Positions 25,638 to 35,835 of a stretch of 64,000 bases of DNA are shown here, one piece after another. Position 1 is the stretch's first letter, and every line of letters starts with the position of its first letter. Both the position numbers and the translations under genes were made by a program. The stretch is from assembly GCF_029625335.1 (NCBI RefSeq), contig NZ_CP121111.1, positions 2,914,001-2,978,000 of the forward strand, given 5' to 3'. Source of the DNA: Flavobacterium nitratireducens (GTDB lineage: Bacteria; Bacteroidota; Bacteroidia; Flavobacteriales; Flavobacteriaceae). The notes beneath the pieces are model-generated. The model worked only from the letters and a program-made list of their open reading frames with translations, was not told where the DNA came from and did not search any database.

Positions 25638-25682
25638 AAAAACTCCAAATCCCAATTATAATTGTTGGAATTTGGAGTTTTT
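25638..25682. terminator. Bidirectional terminator between xerD and rny
   Basis: A long stem: AAAAACTCCAAAT...CCAA pairs with TTGG...ATTTGGAGTTTTT, one bulge, T-runs on both sides. It stops the convergent xerD and rny transcripts. Confidence 0.85.
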
Positions 25683-25700
25683 AAAATTAAAATTTTAATC

Positions 25701-27263
25701 TTATTTAGCAATATTTACTGCTCTTGTTTCTCTAATAACCGTTACTTTAACCTGACCTGGATAAGTCATTTCTGTTTGGATTTTTTGTGAGATTTCAAAA
25801 GATAAAGTAGCAGCGTTATCATCTGAAACTTTTTCACTTTCTACGATAACACGTAATTCTCTACCTGCTTGAATAGCATAAGCATTTTTAACCCCTGAGA
25901 ATCCGTAAGCTACATCTTCAAGATCTTTTAAACGTTGGATGTAAGAATCTAAAACTTGTCTTCTTGCGCCTGGTCTTGCACCCGAAATAGCATCACATAC
26001 TTGGATAATTGGAGATAATAATGATTTCATTTCAATTTCATCGTGGTGTGCACCAATGGCGTTGCAAACTTCTTCTTTCTCACCGTATTTTTCAGCCCAT
26101 TGCATACCTAATAAAGCGTGAGGTAAATCACTTTCAGTATCTGGTACTTTTCCTATATCGTGTAATAGACCTGCTCTTTTAGCTAGTTTAACATTTAATC
26201 CTAATTCAGCAGCCATCAATCCGCAAAGTTTAGAAACTTCACGTGAGTGTTGTAGTAAGTTTTGACCATAAGAAGAACGGTATTTCATGCGTCCTACTAC
26301 TTTGATTAATTCTGGGTGTAAACCGTGAATTCCTAAGTCGATTACGGTACGTTTACCTACTTCAATAATTTCGTCATCAATTTGTTTTGCCGTTTTAGCA
26401 ACTACTTCTTCGATACGAGCCGGGTGAATACGTCCATCGGTTACTAATTTGTGCAAAGACAAACGAGCAATTTCTCTACGAACTGGATCAAAACAAGAAA
26501 GGATAATAGCTTCTGGAGTATCGTCAACAATAATTTCGACACCAGTAGCCGCTTCTAAAGCTCTAATGTTTCTACCTTCACGACCAATAATTCTACCCTT
26601 AACATCATCCGATTCAATATTGAATACTGATACACAATTTTCTACAGCTTCTTCTGTTCCTACTCGTTGGATTGTATTGATAATGATTTTCTTAGCCTCT
26701 TGTTGCGCAGTTAATTTAGCCTCTTCAATAGTGTCTTGGATATGCGACATTGCTTTAGTCTTAGCTTCCGCTTTTAATCCTTCTACTAATTGCTCTTTAG
26801 CTTCTTCGGCAGACAATCCAGAGATAAGCTCTAATTGTTGCAATTGGCTTTTGTGAAGTTTATCAACTTCGGCTTGTTTTTTATCTAAATGCTCCACTTT
26901 TGCCTGTAATTCGGCTGTTTTTCTTTCAAAATCGTCGTTGATTTTCTTTGCTTTAGATAATTCATTAGAAATTTGAGATTCTTTGTCTCTCGTTCTTTTT
27001 TCTACTTCAGCCACTTTTTTATCACGAGCAAGAATTACTTGTTCGTGTTCAGCTTTTAATTCGATAAACTTTTCTTTGGCTTGAAGAATTTTGTCTTTTT
27101 TTATGTTTTCAGCTTCAAGATTAGCATCTTTTAAGATAGAAGCGGCTTCTTTTTTAGCGTTTTTGATAAGGTTAGAGATGTTGCTCTTTTCTATGAATTT
27201 AGCGATGCTAAAGCCGACTGCAATACCTATAATTCCCGAAATAATAATCGTTAATATGTCCAT
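25701..27263 (-). CDS. rny: Ribonuclease Y
   Basis: A membrane-anchored endoribonuclease that starts mRNA decay. The 520-residue protein has an N-terminal membrane helix ([19 protein letters not shown]), a long coiled coil (~30-190), a KH RNA-binding domain ([16 protein letters not shown], about 221-236) and an HD nuclease domain with the LLHDIGKV His-Asp pair (about 370) and a second His in GAHHDE. The C-terminus is complete. It is preceded on the same strand by the 6S-like RNA and zapA, a conserved flavobacterial order. Confidence 0.96.
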   Translation of the reverse strand: MDILTIIISGIIGIAVGFSIAKFIEKSNISNLIKNAKKEAASILKDANLEAENIKKDKILQAKEKFIELKAEHEQVILARDKKVAEVEKRTRDKESQISNELSKAKKINDDFERKTAELQAKVEHLDKKQAEVDKLHKSQLQQLELISGLSAEEAKEQLVEGLKAEAKTKAMSHIQDTIEEAKLTAQQEAKKIIINTIQRVGTEEAVENCVSVFNIESDDVKGRIIGREGRNIRALEAATGVEIIVDDTPEAIILSCFDPVRREIARLSLHKLVTDGRIHPARIEEVVAKTAKQIDDEIIEVGKRTVIDLGIHGLHPELIKVVGRMKYRSSYGQNLLQHSREVSKLCGLMAAELGLNVKLAKRAGLLHDIGKVPDTESDLPHALLGMQWAEKYGEKEEVCNAIGAHHDEIEMKSLLSPIIQVCDAISGARPGARRQVLDSYIQRLKDLEDVAYGFSGVKNAYAIQAGRELRVIVESEKVSDDNAATLSFEISQKIQTEMTYPGQVKVTVIRETRAVNIAK

Positions 27264-27285
27264 GTTTGTTTAAAAATTTATATAT

Positions 27286-27449
27286 AAAAAAAGCCTACAT
27301 TAAGTTGTTTGTATAAACTCGTAAAGACAAGTTTTGAGCTAACTCACTGTTCAAGCTTCCAAACTGAATTGGCTTGCTATAGTAGCGATGATTTGCTCAT
27401 TTTAATTTGTTAGTGTTGAGTTTACCAAATAATTAACTAATGTAGGCAG
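27286..27449 (-). ncRNA. ssrS: 6S RNA (6S-Flavo type)
   Basis: An RNA gene on the minus strand between zapA and rny. The ends pair: GCCTACATTA at the 5' side (27447-27438) with TAATGTAGGC at the 3' side (27302-27293). The 3' arm runs into seven Us (27292-27286), making the terminal stem also the terminator. The internal part is a long, largely helical rod with a central open region, the hallmark of 6S RNA. The zapA neighbour is the 6S position also seen in proteobacteria. It matches my recollection of the 6S-Flavo family (Rfam), a regulator that binds RNA polymerase. The exact 5' end is not fixed. Confidence 0.82.
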
Positions 27450-27479
27450 TATCTTAGTTGTTTAAAAGAACGTATATTT

Positions 27480-27767
27480 TTAGAGATTTTCGTCTAAAAA
27501 AGCATTAATTTTTTGAATTCTATCAATGGTTTCATCTGCACTGATAGCATTGTCAATTTGTTTTTGTTCCACTTGCGATGCAAACTGCAAAGCACACATG
27601 GCTAAAACATCTTGCTTGTCGCGAACAGCATAATTTTCTTCAAATTGCTTAATCATACTATCAATTTTCTTCGAAGCACTTCTAAGTCCTTCTTCTTGAC
27701 TAGGATCCACAGTCAATGGATACACACGGTCTGCAATTGATATTTTAATTTTAAGCTTTTCGTCCAT
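27480..27767 (-). CDS. zapA: Cell division protein ZapA
   Basis: A small cytoplasmic protein that stabilises FtsZ filaments at midcell. The 95-residue chain has the ZapA N-terminal strand (KLKIKISIADRVYPLTVDPSQEE), a SASKKIDSMIKQFEENY helix, the DKQDVLAMCALQFASQVEQ core and a coiled-coil tail. It is the usual length. It lies 8 nt downstream of the coiled-coil gene and upstream of the 6S RNA, in the classical order. Confidence 0.92.
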   Translation of the reverse strand: MDEKLKIKISIADRVYPLTVDPSQEEGLRSASKKIDSMIKQFEENYAVRDKQDVLAMCALQFASQVEQKQIDNAISADETIDRIQKINAFLDENL

Positions 27768-27775
27768 TGTTTATA

Positions 27776-28066
27776 CTAATCTGATAACTGCGCTATACAG
27801 TAATCAATTTCACGAATTAATGAATTTATTTTAAGCTTTGTATCTCTTTTATTTTCTTCGCTGCCGAGTAATGAATTGGCTATTTTAAGTGTTTCATACT
27901 GTGCTTTTAAAGCTTCTATCTCTTGAGATTGATTTTGTATGATTTGTGCAGCTTTATTTAATTCGATAGTTAAATCTTGATTGTTTTTTTCTAAATTTCT
28001 TAGCTTTAGAATCAGTTTTTCAACTTTACTTTCAAGAGTATCAATTATTTCTGCAATTACACTCAT
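27776..28066 (-). CDS. Coiled-coil protein upstream of zapA
   Basis: A 96-residue protein that is predicted to be almost wholly coiled coil: heptads of Leu/Ile/Val from residues 5-65 (ETLESKVEKLILKLRNLEK onward). It is short and acidic/basic mixed, like ZapB-type division proteins, though sequence alone cannot show homology. It lies 8 nt upstream of zapA, which indicates an operon and a role near FtsZ (inference). No signal peptide. Confidence 0.75.
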   Translation of the reverse strand: MSVIAEIIDTLESKVEKLILKLRNLEKNNQDLTIELNKAAQIIQNQSQEIEALKAQYETLKIANSLLGSEENKRDTKLKINSLIREIDYCIAQLSD

Positions 28067-28265
28067 TATTAATCCTAATCATTACTTAATATTACAAATT
28101 TAGTATTAGTTTTTATTATTACAATATTTTATCGGTTTTTTTATTATAAAATAATCAATATGTTGTACTGTAATTGGTTACAAAAAAAGTTATTTATAAA
28201 GCATTCCAAATTAGTTTTTTTATCTTAGCAAAAACGTTACGCATGAGATTTTTTTATTTTTCCTA

Positions 28266-29936
28266 TTGATTTCTAGAGTAGTTATTGCTCAAAACACTTA
28301 TCCACAAGACTATTTTCAAGCACCATTGGATATTCCGATGCAGTTATCCGGTAATTTTGGTGAATTAAGACCAAATCATTTTCATGCGGGTTTTGATTTT
28401 AAAACCTTACAACGAGAAGGTCTAGAAGTTCGTGCTGCTGCTGATGGTTATATTTCGAGAATTAAGATTTCGACTTTTGGAAACGGTAAGGCGATTTATA
28501 TTAATCATCCTAATGGAATTACAACTGTTTATTGTCATTTGCAAAAAGCCTCAGGTGAAATAGAAGAATTTATAAAAAAAGCACATTATAGAGAACAGGC
28601 TTTTGAAATTGAACTTTTTCCAAAAGCCAATGAGTTGGAGGTAAAAAAAGGACAAATAATCGCGCTTTCTGGAAATTCTGGTTCTTCAGAAGGCCCTCAT
28701 TTACATTTTGAATTTAGAGATACTAAAACAGAAAAAGTCATTAATCCCCTGTTTTTTGGGTTTGATAAAAATTTTAAAGACACAAAAAAACCTGTTGTTT
28801 CAGCTGTTTATGTCTATCCATTGAATGGTACGACTGTTAATAAATCAAAAAGAGCTTTGCCTTTGAATCTTAGATTGCAAGCCGATGGAACCTATTTAGC
28901 TAATAAAGTTTTAGCAAATGGACCACTTGGTTTTGGAGTTTCTGCTGTGGATTACGATAATGTTTCAATGAATAGAAATGGAGTGTATAAAGTACAATCC
29001 TATTTGAATGGTAAAGCAAGTTTTGGTTATCAATTTGATACCTATTCTTTTGATGAAATGCGCTATGTTAATACGCTTATTGATTATGAGCGCTATAAAA
29101 AATCTTCTCAAAGAATCCAAAAACTGTTTATGCAATCTCCTTATGATTTGAGTATCATTAAAACGGATTCCGATTATGGGATAATAAAATTACAACCTAA
29201 TTTGAATTTGACTTATCGAATTGAAGTCGCTGACTATTTTGGAAATACTACAATCATTACTGTTCCAATTGCTTTTGATACTTCAAGTTCCATAATTGAA
29301 GGCGAAAAACCGATTGGGAATTATTTTGTAAAAGCTAAAAAAGACAATATTTTTTCTAAAGATAATATGACAGCCACTTTTTCTGCTGGAACTTTTTATG
29401 AAGATTTCACAATGAATTTTGCGGTAAATGGAAATGTGCTCACCTTACACGATGATACAGTTCCAGTGCATAAAAATTTTGAGATAGCAATTGAAAGCAA
29501 TCAATATACAGATGAACAAAAAAGCAAAGTGTATATTGCTAGCTTAGGTTCGAATGGCAAGTTAGGCTATAATTCAACAAGTGTAAATGCTAATGTGTAC
29601 ACTACGAGAGTTAGAACTCTTGGTAAATACACACTAGCTATGGATACAACAGTTCCTGTAATAAGTATTGCTAAACCCATAGAAGGCCTTTGGATTAGTA
29701 ATTTAAAAACAATCCAATTATCTATTAGTGATAGTGGATCTGGAATTAAGTCCTACAATGGTTATTTGAATGGGAAATGGATTTTATTTGAATATGATTC
29801 TAAAACCAAGAAGATAACGCATTATTTCAGTGATGGTATTGTGGCAGAAGGAGCTAATGAGTTGAAAGTGGTAGTTACAGACCAAGTAGGTAATTCCTCT
29901 ACATTTCAGACTACATTTTATAGAAGTCAAAAATAA
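28266..29936 (+). CDS. M23 family metallopeptidase; signal peptide broken by a frameshift
   Basis: A LytM/M23-type peptidoglycan endopeptidase or regulator. HFHAGFDF (about 37-44) holds the zinc His and Asp, and GPHLHFEFRD (about 143-152) the HxH motif, so the active site looks intact. The C-terminal ~300 residues are beta-rich and of unknown role. The frame open in this sequence begins at TTG 28266 and lacks most of a signal peptide. The natural start appears to be ATG 28243, where adding one T to the T7 run at 28249-28255 joins MRFFLFFLLISRVVIAQ to the body (564 residues). The TATCTTAG box at 28221 is close by. Treat the first codons as uncertain. Confidence 0.85.
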   Translation: MISRVVIAQNTYPQDYFQAPLDIPMQLSGNFGELRPNHFHAGFDFKTLQREGLEVRAAADGYISRIKISTFGNGKAIYINHPNGITTVYCHLQKASGEIEEFIKKAHYREQAFEIELFPKANELEVKKGQIIALSGNSGSSEGPHLHFEFRDTKTEKVINPLFFGFDKNFKDTKKPVVSAVYVYPLNGTTVNKSKRALPLNLRLQADGTYLANKVLANGPLGFGVSAVDYDNVSMNRNGVYKVQSYLNGKASFGYQFDTYSFDEMRYVNTLIDYERYKKSSQRIQKLFMQSPYDLSIIKTDSDYGIIKLQPNLNLTYRIEVADYFGNTTIITVPIAFDTSSSIIEGEKPIGNYFVKAKKDNIFSKDNMTATFSAGTFYEDFTMNFAVNGNVLTLHDDTVPVHKNFEIAIESNQYTDEQKSKVYIASLGSNGKLGYNSTSVNANVYTTRVRTLGKYTLAMDTTVPVISIAKPIEGLWISNLKTIQLSISDSGSGIKSYNGYLNGKWILFEYDSKTKKITHYFSDGIVAEGANELKVVVTDQVGNSSTFQTTFYRSQK

Positions 29937-29947
29937 TTAGATAACAA

Positions 29948-32410
29948 TTGAAGAAAAGTAAGTTAGGTTATATTTTTATTGCATTTTGGATTAGTTTTTC
30001 GGCTTTGGCACAATTAGCAAAGGTGAAAGGGATTGTTCTGAATGCTAAGCAACAGGCAGTTAGTAATGTTACTATTTCGTTTTTAGGACATGCTACCCAA
30101 TCGGATGATAATGGTTATTATTCGATAAAAGTGCCTGTAAATAAAAAAATAAATCTAGTTTTCAGTCATTTAACCTATAAAAAAGTTACTATTTCTTTGT
30201 TGTTAAAAAATAGTTCTGATTATGAATTGAATTTGGTTTTGGATGAATTTGCCGAGCAAATGGGAGAAATTATTGTTTCAAAAGATAAGACGACTCAGAT
30301 ACAAGGAATTACTACACTTTCAGCAGAAGTAATAAAAAAAATGCCAGGAGCTAATGCTGGAATCGAAAATGTTCTAAAAACTTTGGCTGGAGTCAATTCT
30401 AACAACGAAATGAGTACGCAATATTCTGTTCGTGGTGGGAATTATGATGAGAATTTAGTCTATGTAAATGATGTTGAAATATACCGTCCCTTTTTAATTC
30501 GTTCTGGCCAGCAAGAGGGTTTGAGTTTTGTGAATTCGGATTTAGTTCAAAATATCCATTTTTCTGCTGGTGGATTTCAGGCAAAATATGGTGATAAATT
30601 AGCTTCTGTTTTAGATATTACCTATCGAAATCCAACTCGATTTGGGGCTTCTTTTGAAGCGAGTTTGCTAGGTGGAAGTGTCGCAGTTGATGCTATTTCA
30701 AAAAATAAAAAATGGACTTCGGTTACCGCAGTGCGTTATCGCAACAATAGTCTATTGGTGAATAGTCAAGACACCCAAACGAATTATAGACCAACGTTTG
30801 TTGATGTTCAAACGAATGTGAATTATAAAGCTTCAGCAAAATGGGATTGGAGTTTTTTAGGGAATATTTCGCAAAATAAATACCATTACCAACCTTTAAT
30901 TCGGAATACTAAATTTGGGACAATTGATAATCCGATGCAGTTAACGGTATATTATGAAGGGCAAGAAAAAGATGCTTACACGACTTATTTTGGGGCATTA
31001 AAAACTAGTTTTCAGGCTGCCGATAATTTAAAATTTAAATTCATTAATTCGGTTTTTCATACTATTGAACAAGAGCATTTTGATATTTTGGCACAATATC
31101 TTTTAACAGACAATACGACTAGTATAGGAGCAGATACTTATGAAAGTAATTATGCCAATGGAATAGGTTCGCAACTAAATCATGCTCGAAATGATTTAGA
31201 TGCCTTGATTGTAAATAGTGAGATAAAAGGCTTTTACGATTGGAATAAATGTAATCTTGAATTTGGGGTAAAATATACTCGTGAATCGATTCGAGATCGA
31301 GTTAGAGAGTGGGAAGTTGTGGATTCGGCAGGGTTTTCGGTTAATCCACGCATTCTTGAGTTTTCAAGAGAAGATCAGCCTGATGTTTCATTTGTAGGTC
31401 CATTGGCTCCTTATCGAAGTGTTTTTGCAACAAATTTTAATACAATTAATCGTTTTTCGGCTTATGTTCAATGGAATTCTAAAACCAATTTAGAAAAAGC
31501 CGAACTCTGGTATACTTTGGGTGCTCGAATGCAAAATTGGAATGTTACGGGTACGAATTCTTCGGCTAATTCGCAAATGGTTGTTAGTCCTAGAGCGCAA
31601 TTGGCACTCAAGCCTAATTGGAAAAAAGATATGATTTTTAGGATTTCTGGAGGTTATTATTTTCAGCCTCCTTTTTATAGAGAACTCCGAAATGCTTCGG
31701 GAGCAGTTCAGGAGGGTGTAAAAGCGCAGCAATCCGTTCATTTTGTGTTGGGGAATGATTATAATTTTAAAATGTGGAATAGACCATTTAAATTGGTTTC
31801 GGAGGTGTATTATAAAACGTTAACGAATGTCAATACCTACAGTATAGATAATGTTAGAATTCGTTATGTAGCTAATAACAATGCAAAAGCCTATGCCCAA
31901 GGAGTTGATTTTCGATTAAATGGTGAATTTGTGCCAGGTACCGAATCTTGGTTTAGTTTTGGTTATTTAAAAACGGAAGAAAACAGTGAAAATAGAGGAT
32001 ATATTGCTCGCCCTACGGATCAGAGATTAAAGTTTGCGGTTTTGTTTCAAGATTATATGCCTTCTATTCCTAGTATGCGTTTGTATTTGAATTTGGTTTA
32101 TAATACTGGTTTACCTGGAGGTGCGCCTTCCTATGCAGATGCGTATCAATACCAAAATAGGTTAAATGATTATAGAAGAGTAGATATTGGATTTTCAAAA
32201 GTATTGATTGATGCTAATTTGCCAAATAAAAAATCTTGGTTTGGGAATTTTAAAGAATTAGCTATTGGACTAGAAATATTTAATTTATTTAATAATCAAA
32301 ATGCGATTACGAATACTTGGGTTCGAGATGTGTATACCAAAAACGAATATGCAGTACCCAATTATATGACAACAAGAGTATTCAATGTTAAATTGACAGC
32401 TAAGTTGTAA
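29948..32410 (+). CDS. TonB-dependent receptor with carboxypeptidase-like N-terminal domain
   Basis: An outer-membrane active-transport receptor (820 residues) that uses TonB/ExbBD energy. Start TTG 29948. Signal peptide (~1-21), then a carboxypeptidase D regulatory-like beta domain (AKVKGIVLNAKQQAVSNVTI onward, ~22-105), a plug domain with GANAGIENVLKTLAGVNSNNE and SVRGGNYDENLVYVND (~130-165), and a long barrel ending in aromatic LTAKL. There is no SusD partner beside it, so it is not a standard PUL pair. The substrate is unknown. It follows the M23 gene by 11 nt and may share its transcript. Confidence 0.92.
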   Translation: MKKSKLGYIFIAFWISFSALAQLAKVKGIVLNAKQQAVSNVTISFLGHATQSDDNGYYSIKVPVNKKINLVFSHLTYKKVTISLLLKNSSDYELNLVLDEFAEQMGEIIVSKDKTTQIQGITTLSAEVIKKMPGANAGIENVLKTLAGVNSNNEMSTQYSVRGGNYDENLVYVNDVEIYRPFLIRSGQQEGLSFVNSDLVQNIHFSAGGFQAKYGDKLASVLDITYRNPTRFGASFEASLLGGSVAVDAISKNKKWTSVTAVRYRNNSLLVNSQDTQTNYRPTFVDVQTNVNYKASAKWDWSFLGNISQNKYHYQPLIRNTKFGTIDNPMQLTVYYEGQEKDAYTTYFGALKTSFQAADNLKFKFINSVFHTIEQEHFDILAQYLLTDNTTSIGADTYESNYANGIGSQLNHARNDLDALIVNSEIKGFYDWNKCNLEFGVKYTRESIRDRVREWEVVDSAGFSVNPRILEFSREDQPDVSFVGPLAPYRSVFATNFNTINRFSAYVQWNSKTNLEKAELWYTLGARMQNWNVTGTNSSANSQMVVSPRAQLALKPNWKKDMIFRISGGYYFQPPFYRELRNASGAVQEGVKAQQSVHFVLGNDYNFKMWNRPFKLVSEVYYKTLTNVNTYSIDNVRIRYVANNNAKAYAQGVDFRLNGEFVPGTESWFSFGYLKTEENSENRGYIARPTDQRLKFAVLFQDYMPSIPSMRLYLNLVYNTGLPGGAPSYADAYQYQNRLNDYRRVDIGFSKVLIDANLPNKKSWFGNFKELAIGLEIFNLFNNQNAITNTWVRDVYTKNEYAVPNYMTTRVFNVKLTAKL

Positions 32411-32511
32411 ACGCAGCAAGCAAGCTGTATTTAGGATATCATAAATTACCTTTAAAATTCAAAAGCATTTTTAAAAATCACTACATTTGAAAATATTTTA
32501 ATGAGAGCCCT

Positions 32512-33222
32512 ATGAAAACTGTACAAATCGTTTTGATGAATATTGCCATTTTGCTTTTAGTAAGTTGTAAAGAAGAGGTAGAGAAACCAAAAGTAATTTA
32601 TGGCGATAAACCAGTTACAAAGTTTGATTCTACACAAATTTCAGTGGCTGATTTGCCTATTCAGATGGAAGGTACAGACTACTTGATTCATCCAGTGGGC
32701 GATTTGAGAGTTTATGAAAAAGGGGCTAAGGCAAAATATGGTTCTTCAAGCGTGATTGATTTAAGTTTTACTATTTCTAATTTAGGCGATGAAGAAATTA
32801 CGGGTTATTTGCAAAATTTAAAATTCCAAAAAATAGATTCCGATTCTTTAACTTCGTTAACAGAGAAGCCTGCATTAATTTTAACGGCAACCTATTTAAA
32901 AGCTATTGCAGATAAAACAAAGAAACAAATCTTAGTTTACACTATGTATGATGTAGATACAAATAAAGACGGGAAATTAGATACGAGTGATATCAAAGCT
33001 TTGTATTTAAGTGATATTAGTGGAGCAAATTTCACAAAGATTTCAGCAAATTTTGAAGAGTTGATTGATTGGAATTTAATTGAATCTAAAAACCGTTTGT
33101 ATTTTAGAACTGTAGAGGATACTAATAAAAATGGACAATTTGATAAGAATGATGTATTGCATTATAATTACATCAATCTGTTAGATACTGACTGGGAAGT
33201 AATAAATTATAAACCTATTTAA
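32512..33222 (+). CDS. Lipoprotein with two EF-hand-like loops
   Basis: A 236-residue lipoprotein. The lipobox LLLVSC (Cys19) follows a hydrophobic signal, so it is anchored by acyl groups. Two calcium-loop sequences are visible, DTNKDGKLDTSD (about 150-161) and DTNKNGQFDKND (about 205-216), both with the D-x-[DN]-x-[DN]-G pattern, arranged like dockerin/EF-hand repeats. The surrounding strand-rich chain has no recognised enzyme motif. The gene is preceded by the TonB receptor (102 nt apart). A calcium-stabilised surface role is inference. Confidence 0.8.
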   Translation: MKTVQIVLMNIAILLLVSCKEEVEKPKVIYGDKPVTKFDSTQISVADLPIQMEGTDYLIHPVGDLRVYEKGAKAKYGSSSVIDLSFTISNLGDEEITGYLQNLKFQKIDSDSLTSLTEKPALILTATYLKAIADKTKKQILVYTMYDVDTNKDGKLDTSDIKALYLSDISGANFTKISANFEELIDWNLIESKNRLYFRTVEDTNKNGQFDKNDVLHYNYINLLDTDWEVINYKPI

Positions 33223-33920
33223 ATCAAAATATCACTTTCTAAATCCGATTTTTCAATATCGAAATCAAAACCCAATTGTTTCATAAGTTCGATAACCAAA
33301 TTTTTATACCAATTTTCAGATTTAGGGTGAATGTAGATTTTTTCAATTAGTTGATTGATGTCTACATTTATTTTCAAACCATCATTGAGTTTTATATTCT
33401 GTTTTGATACATCTGTAATCACTCTTACTTCACGTTCATATTGAAAACTTTTTCGTTTAAATAAAAATGGGAAAAAGGAATCATCAAAAGGAATGTATTC
33501 TTTCTTGTAGTCGATATAGTTGACTTCGCCAATATATTGTTTAAAATTAGTTTCAAGGTCTAATGATTTTTGCAATCTTCCGATGGTGGATTGAATGGCT
33601 AAACCTTCACTATTTTGCGTAAAAATTTGCCACATGGCAAAAGATTCGTATTCGTTAATATGCCAACTACTAATCGCTATTTTCTCCCTGTGCGTTTTGT
33701 AATAATTTAGAAAATCAGGATTGTTTGTCGCTAATTTTTTTATTTCTTCATAGGTGGGTTCACTAAACGTACCTTCGTATTGGTCTTCAAATTTGTCTGA
33801 ACGCGACATGAATAACTTTTGCGAAAGCAATAAATCTAAAAATTTGGACAAGTCTAAATATTTCCAAATTACCGTATCGGTGTTTTCGGTAAGTTTAATA
33901 TTTGAATTGTTGCTGTACAT
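33219..33920 (-). CDS. DUF2971 domain-containing protein
   Basis: A 233-residue soluble protein of the DUF2971 family: WKYLDLSKFLDLLLSQKLFMSRSDKFEDQYEG (~15-46 in two parts), a mid SSWHINEYESFAMWQIF block, and FKRKSFQYEREVRVI near the end. The family occurs sporadically, including in mobile and defence-rich regions, and its role is unknown. It overlaps the convergent lipoprotein gene by 4 nt. The surroundings are core genome. Confidence 0.88.
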   Translation of the reverse strand: MYSNNSNIKLTENTDTVIWKYLDLSKFLDLLLSQKLFMSRSDKFEDQYEGTFSEPTYEEIKKLATNNPDFLNYYKTHREKIAISSWHINEYESFAMWQIFTQNSEGLAIQSTIGRLQKSLDLETNFKQYIGEVNYIDYKKEYIPFDDSFFPFLFKRKSFQYEREVRVITDVSKQNIKLNDGLKINVDINQLIEKIYIHPKSENWYKNLVIELMKQLGFDFDIEKSDLESDILI

Positions 33921-34000
33921 TTTTTTAGAATTAAAAAAGATACTATAAAGGTAGTGCTCGTTTTTGAATCTAAAATAAGTAAAGGTTAATTTTTAATTAT

Positions 34001-35830
34001 TTATTCAAAAGATTGCAGCATTACCAATTTGTTGTATGCGCCGTTTAGAGCAATTAATTCTTCGTGAGTCCCTTGTTCAACAATTTTTCCTTTTTTCATA
34101 ACCACAATAACATCTGCTTTTTGAATGGTTGAAAGGCGGTGGGCTATAACAATCGAGGTGCGATTTTGCATCATGTTTTCTAAAGCTAGCTGTACAAATT
34201 TTTCGCTTTCGGTGTCCAGGGCAGAAGTGGCCTCGTCTAAAATCATAATAGGAGGGTTTTTTAAAACGGCACGAGCAATAGATAAACGTTGTTTTTGCCC
34301 TCCTGAAAGTTTGTTCCCACTATCACCAATGTTGGTGTAAATTCCGTTAGGTAGGTCTTTTACAAATTCATACGCATTAGCAATTTTTAAGGCTTCAATT
34401 ATTTCTTCATCGGTGGCATCTTGTTTTCCTAAAGAAACATTCGCTTTTATACTATCGTTAAAAAGAATACTGTCTTGGGTGACTAATCCCATTAAAGAAC
34501 GTAAGGATTCTAAGTTAATATCTTTGATGTCAACTCCGTCAATACTAATGGAACCATCTTGCACATCATAAAATCGTGTAAGTAGGTTAGCAATAGTGCT
34601 TTTTCCGCTTCCAGATTGTCCAACTAATGCAACAGTTTGTCCTTTTTTGATTTGGATAGAGAAATCTTTTAAAACAGCCTCTTTTTCATATTTGAAATTA
34701 ATGTTTTTAATAGCTATTTCTGAATTAAAAGAATCTTTTAAAACCGCATTTTCTTTTGAAGTGATTTCGTTTTCAACTTCTAAAACGTCAAATACACGTT
34801 CTGCTGCAGCTAAACCATTTTTAACAGCATAAGAGGCTTTTGAGATTGCTTTTGCAGGTGTAAGAATGTTAAATGCTAATGTTAGGTAAACGATAAAAGA
34901 AGAACCTTCTAAGGAGTGATCAACTAAAACTAAGTTTCCTCCATAAAAAAGTAACGTAGCAATCGTTGTAATTCCTAAAAATTCACTCAATGGAGTTGCC
35001 AAATTGTTTTTGGTTCCAATGCTGTTGGATAAATTCAATAAACGCGTTACGGATTGGTTGAATTTATTTTTAAAGTTAGGTTCGGCATTGTAACTTTTAA
35101 TGACTTTCAAACCGCCTAAACTTTCGTCTACAATAGAAATAAGAAAACCGCTTTCCTGTTGTGCTTGTAGTGATTTGGCTCTCAGGTTTTTAGCTACTCT
35201 GGAGATTATTAATCCAGCAACTGGCATGAAAACAAGTACAAACAACGTTAGTTTTGTACTGATAACAAACATAGTCACTAGCGCAAATATGATGGTTAAA
35301 GGTTCTTTTACAACAAGTTCCAAAATTGAAAAGAAAGAGTTTTGTACCTCGTTTACATCTCCTAACATTCGAGCCATAACATCACCTTTTCTTTTTTCAG
35401 AGTAATACGAAATGGGTAGTTCGACTATTTTGTCATACATTGATTTTCTTAAATCTTTAAGCACCCCATTTTTGAGATGCATAATATGATATGAGGCTAA
35501 ATAGTTGAATAAATTTTTGAATAAAAAGGTAATAATAACTAGTCCTACAACAAATAATAAGGCATATTGTATGCTGTTTTCTTTCGTAAATTCTGAAATT
35601 CTATAATAGAGTAATTCAGTAACATAATCTTTAATATTGCCAATTCCTTTATATACAGGTTCTTTGTATACTGCTTTATTTTTTCCAAAAAGTACCTCTA
35701 ATACAGGGAAAAGTGTAAGCATCGAAATGGTGCTAAACAAGGCATATAAAATGTTATATATTATGTTCCATACAATATTAGATTTATATGGTTTTGTGTA
35801 AGGTATTAGTTTTATTAAATTTTTATCCAT
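34001..35830 (-). CDS. ABC exporter, ATP-binding/permease fusion (MsbA-like)
   Basis: A half-size type IV ABC exporter of 609 residues. Six membrane helices occupy about 1-330, followed by one nucleotide-binding domain with Walker A GQSGSGKST (about 404-412), signature LSGGQKQR (about 508) and Walker B IMILDEATS (about 528-536). It is predicted to act as a homodimer in the inner membrane. Lipid A core or lipid flipping is typical of such proteins in this group, but substrate prediction from sequence is unreliable. It sits 5 nt after the phosphomutase gene, as part of an envelope/sugar operon. Confidence 0.93.
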   Translation of the reverse strand: MDKNLIKLIPYTKPYKSNIVWNIIYNILYALFSTISMLTLFPVLEVLFGKNKAVYKEPVYKGIGNIKDYVTELLYYRISEFTKENSIQYALLFVVGLVIITFLFKNLFNYLASYHIMHLKNGVLKDLRKSMYDKIVELPISYYSEKRKGDVMARMLGDVNEVQNSFFSILELVVKEPLTIIFALVTMFVISTKLTLFVLVFMPVAGLIISRVAKNLRAKSLQAQQESGFLISIVDESLGGLKVIKSYNAEPNFKNKFNQSVTRLLNLSNSIGTKNNLATPLSEFLGITTIATLLFYGGNLVLVDHSLEGSSFIVYLTLAFNILTPAKAISKASYAVKNGLAAAERVFDVLEVENEITSKENAVLKDSFNSEIAIKNINFKYEKEAVLKDFSIQIKKGQTVALVGQSGSGKSTIANLLTRFYDVQDGSISIDGVDIKDINLESLRSLMGLVTQDSILFNDSIKANVSLGKQDATDEEIIEALKIANAYEFVKDLPNGIYTNIGDSGNKLSGGQKQRLSIARAVLKNPPIMILDEATSALDTESEKFVQLALENMMQNRTSIVIAHRLSTIQKADVIVVMKKGKIVEQGTHEELIALNGAYNKLVMLQSFE

Positions 35831-35835
35831 TAGTA

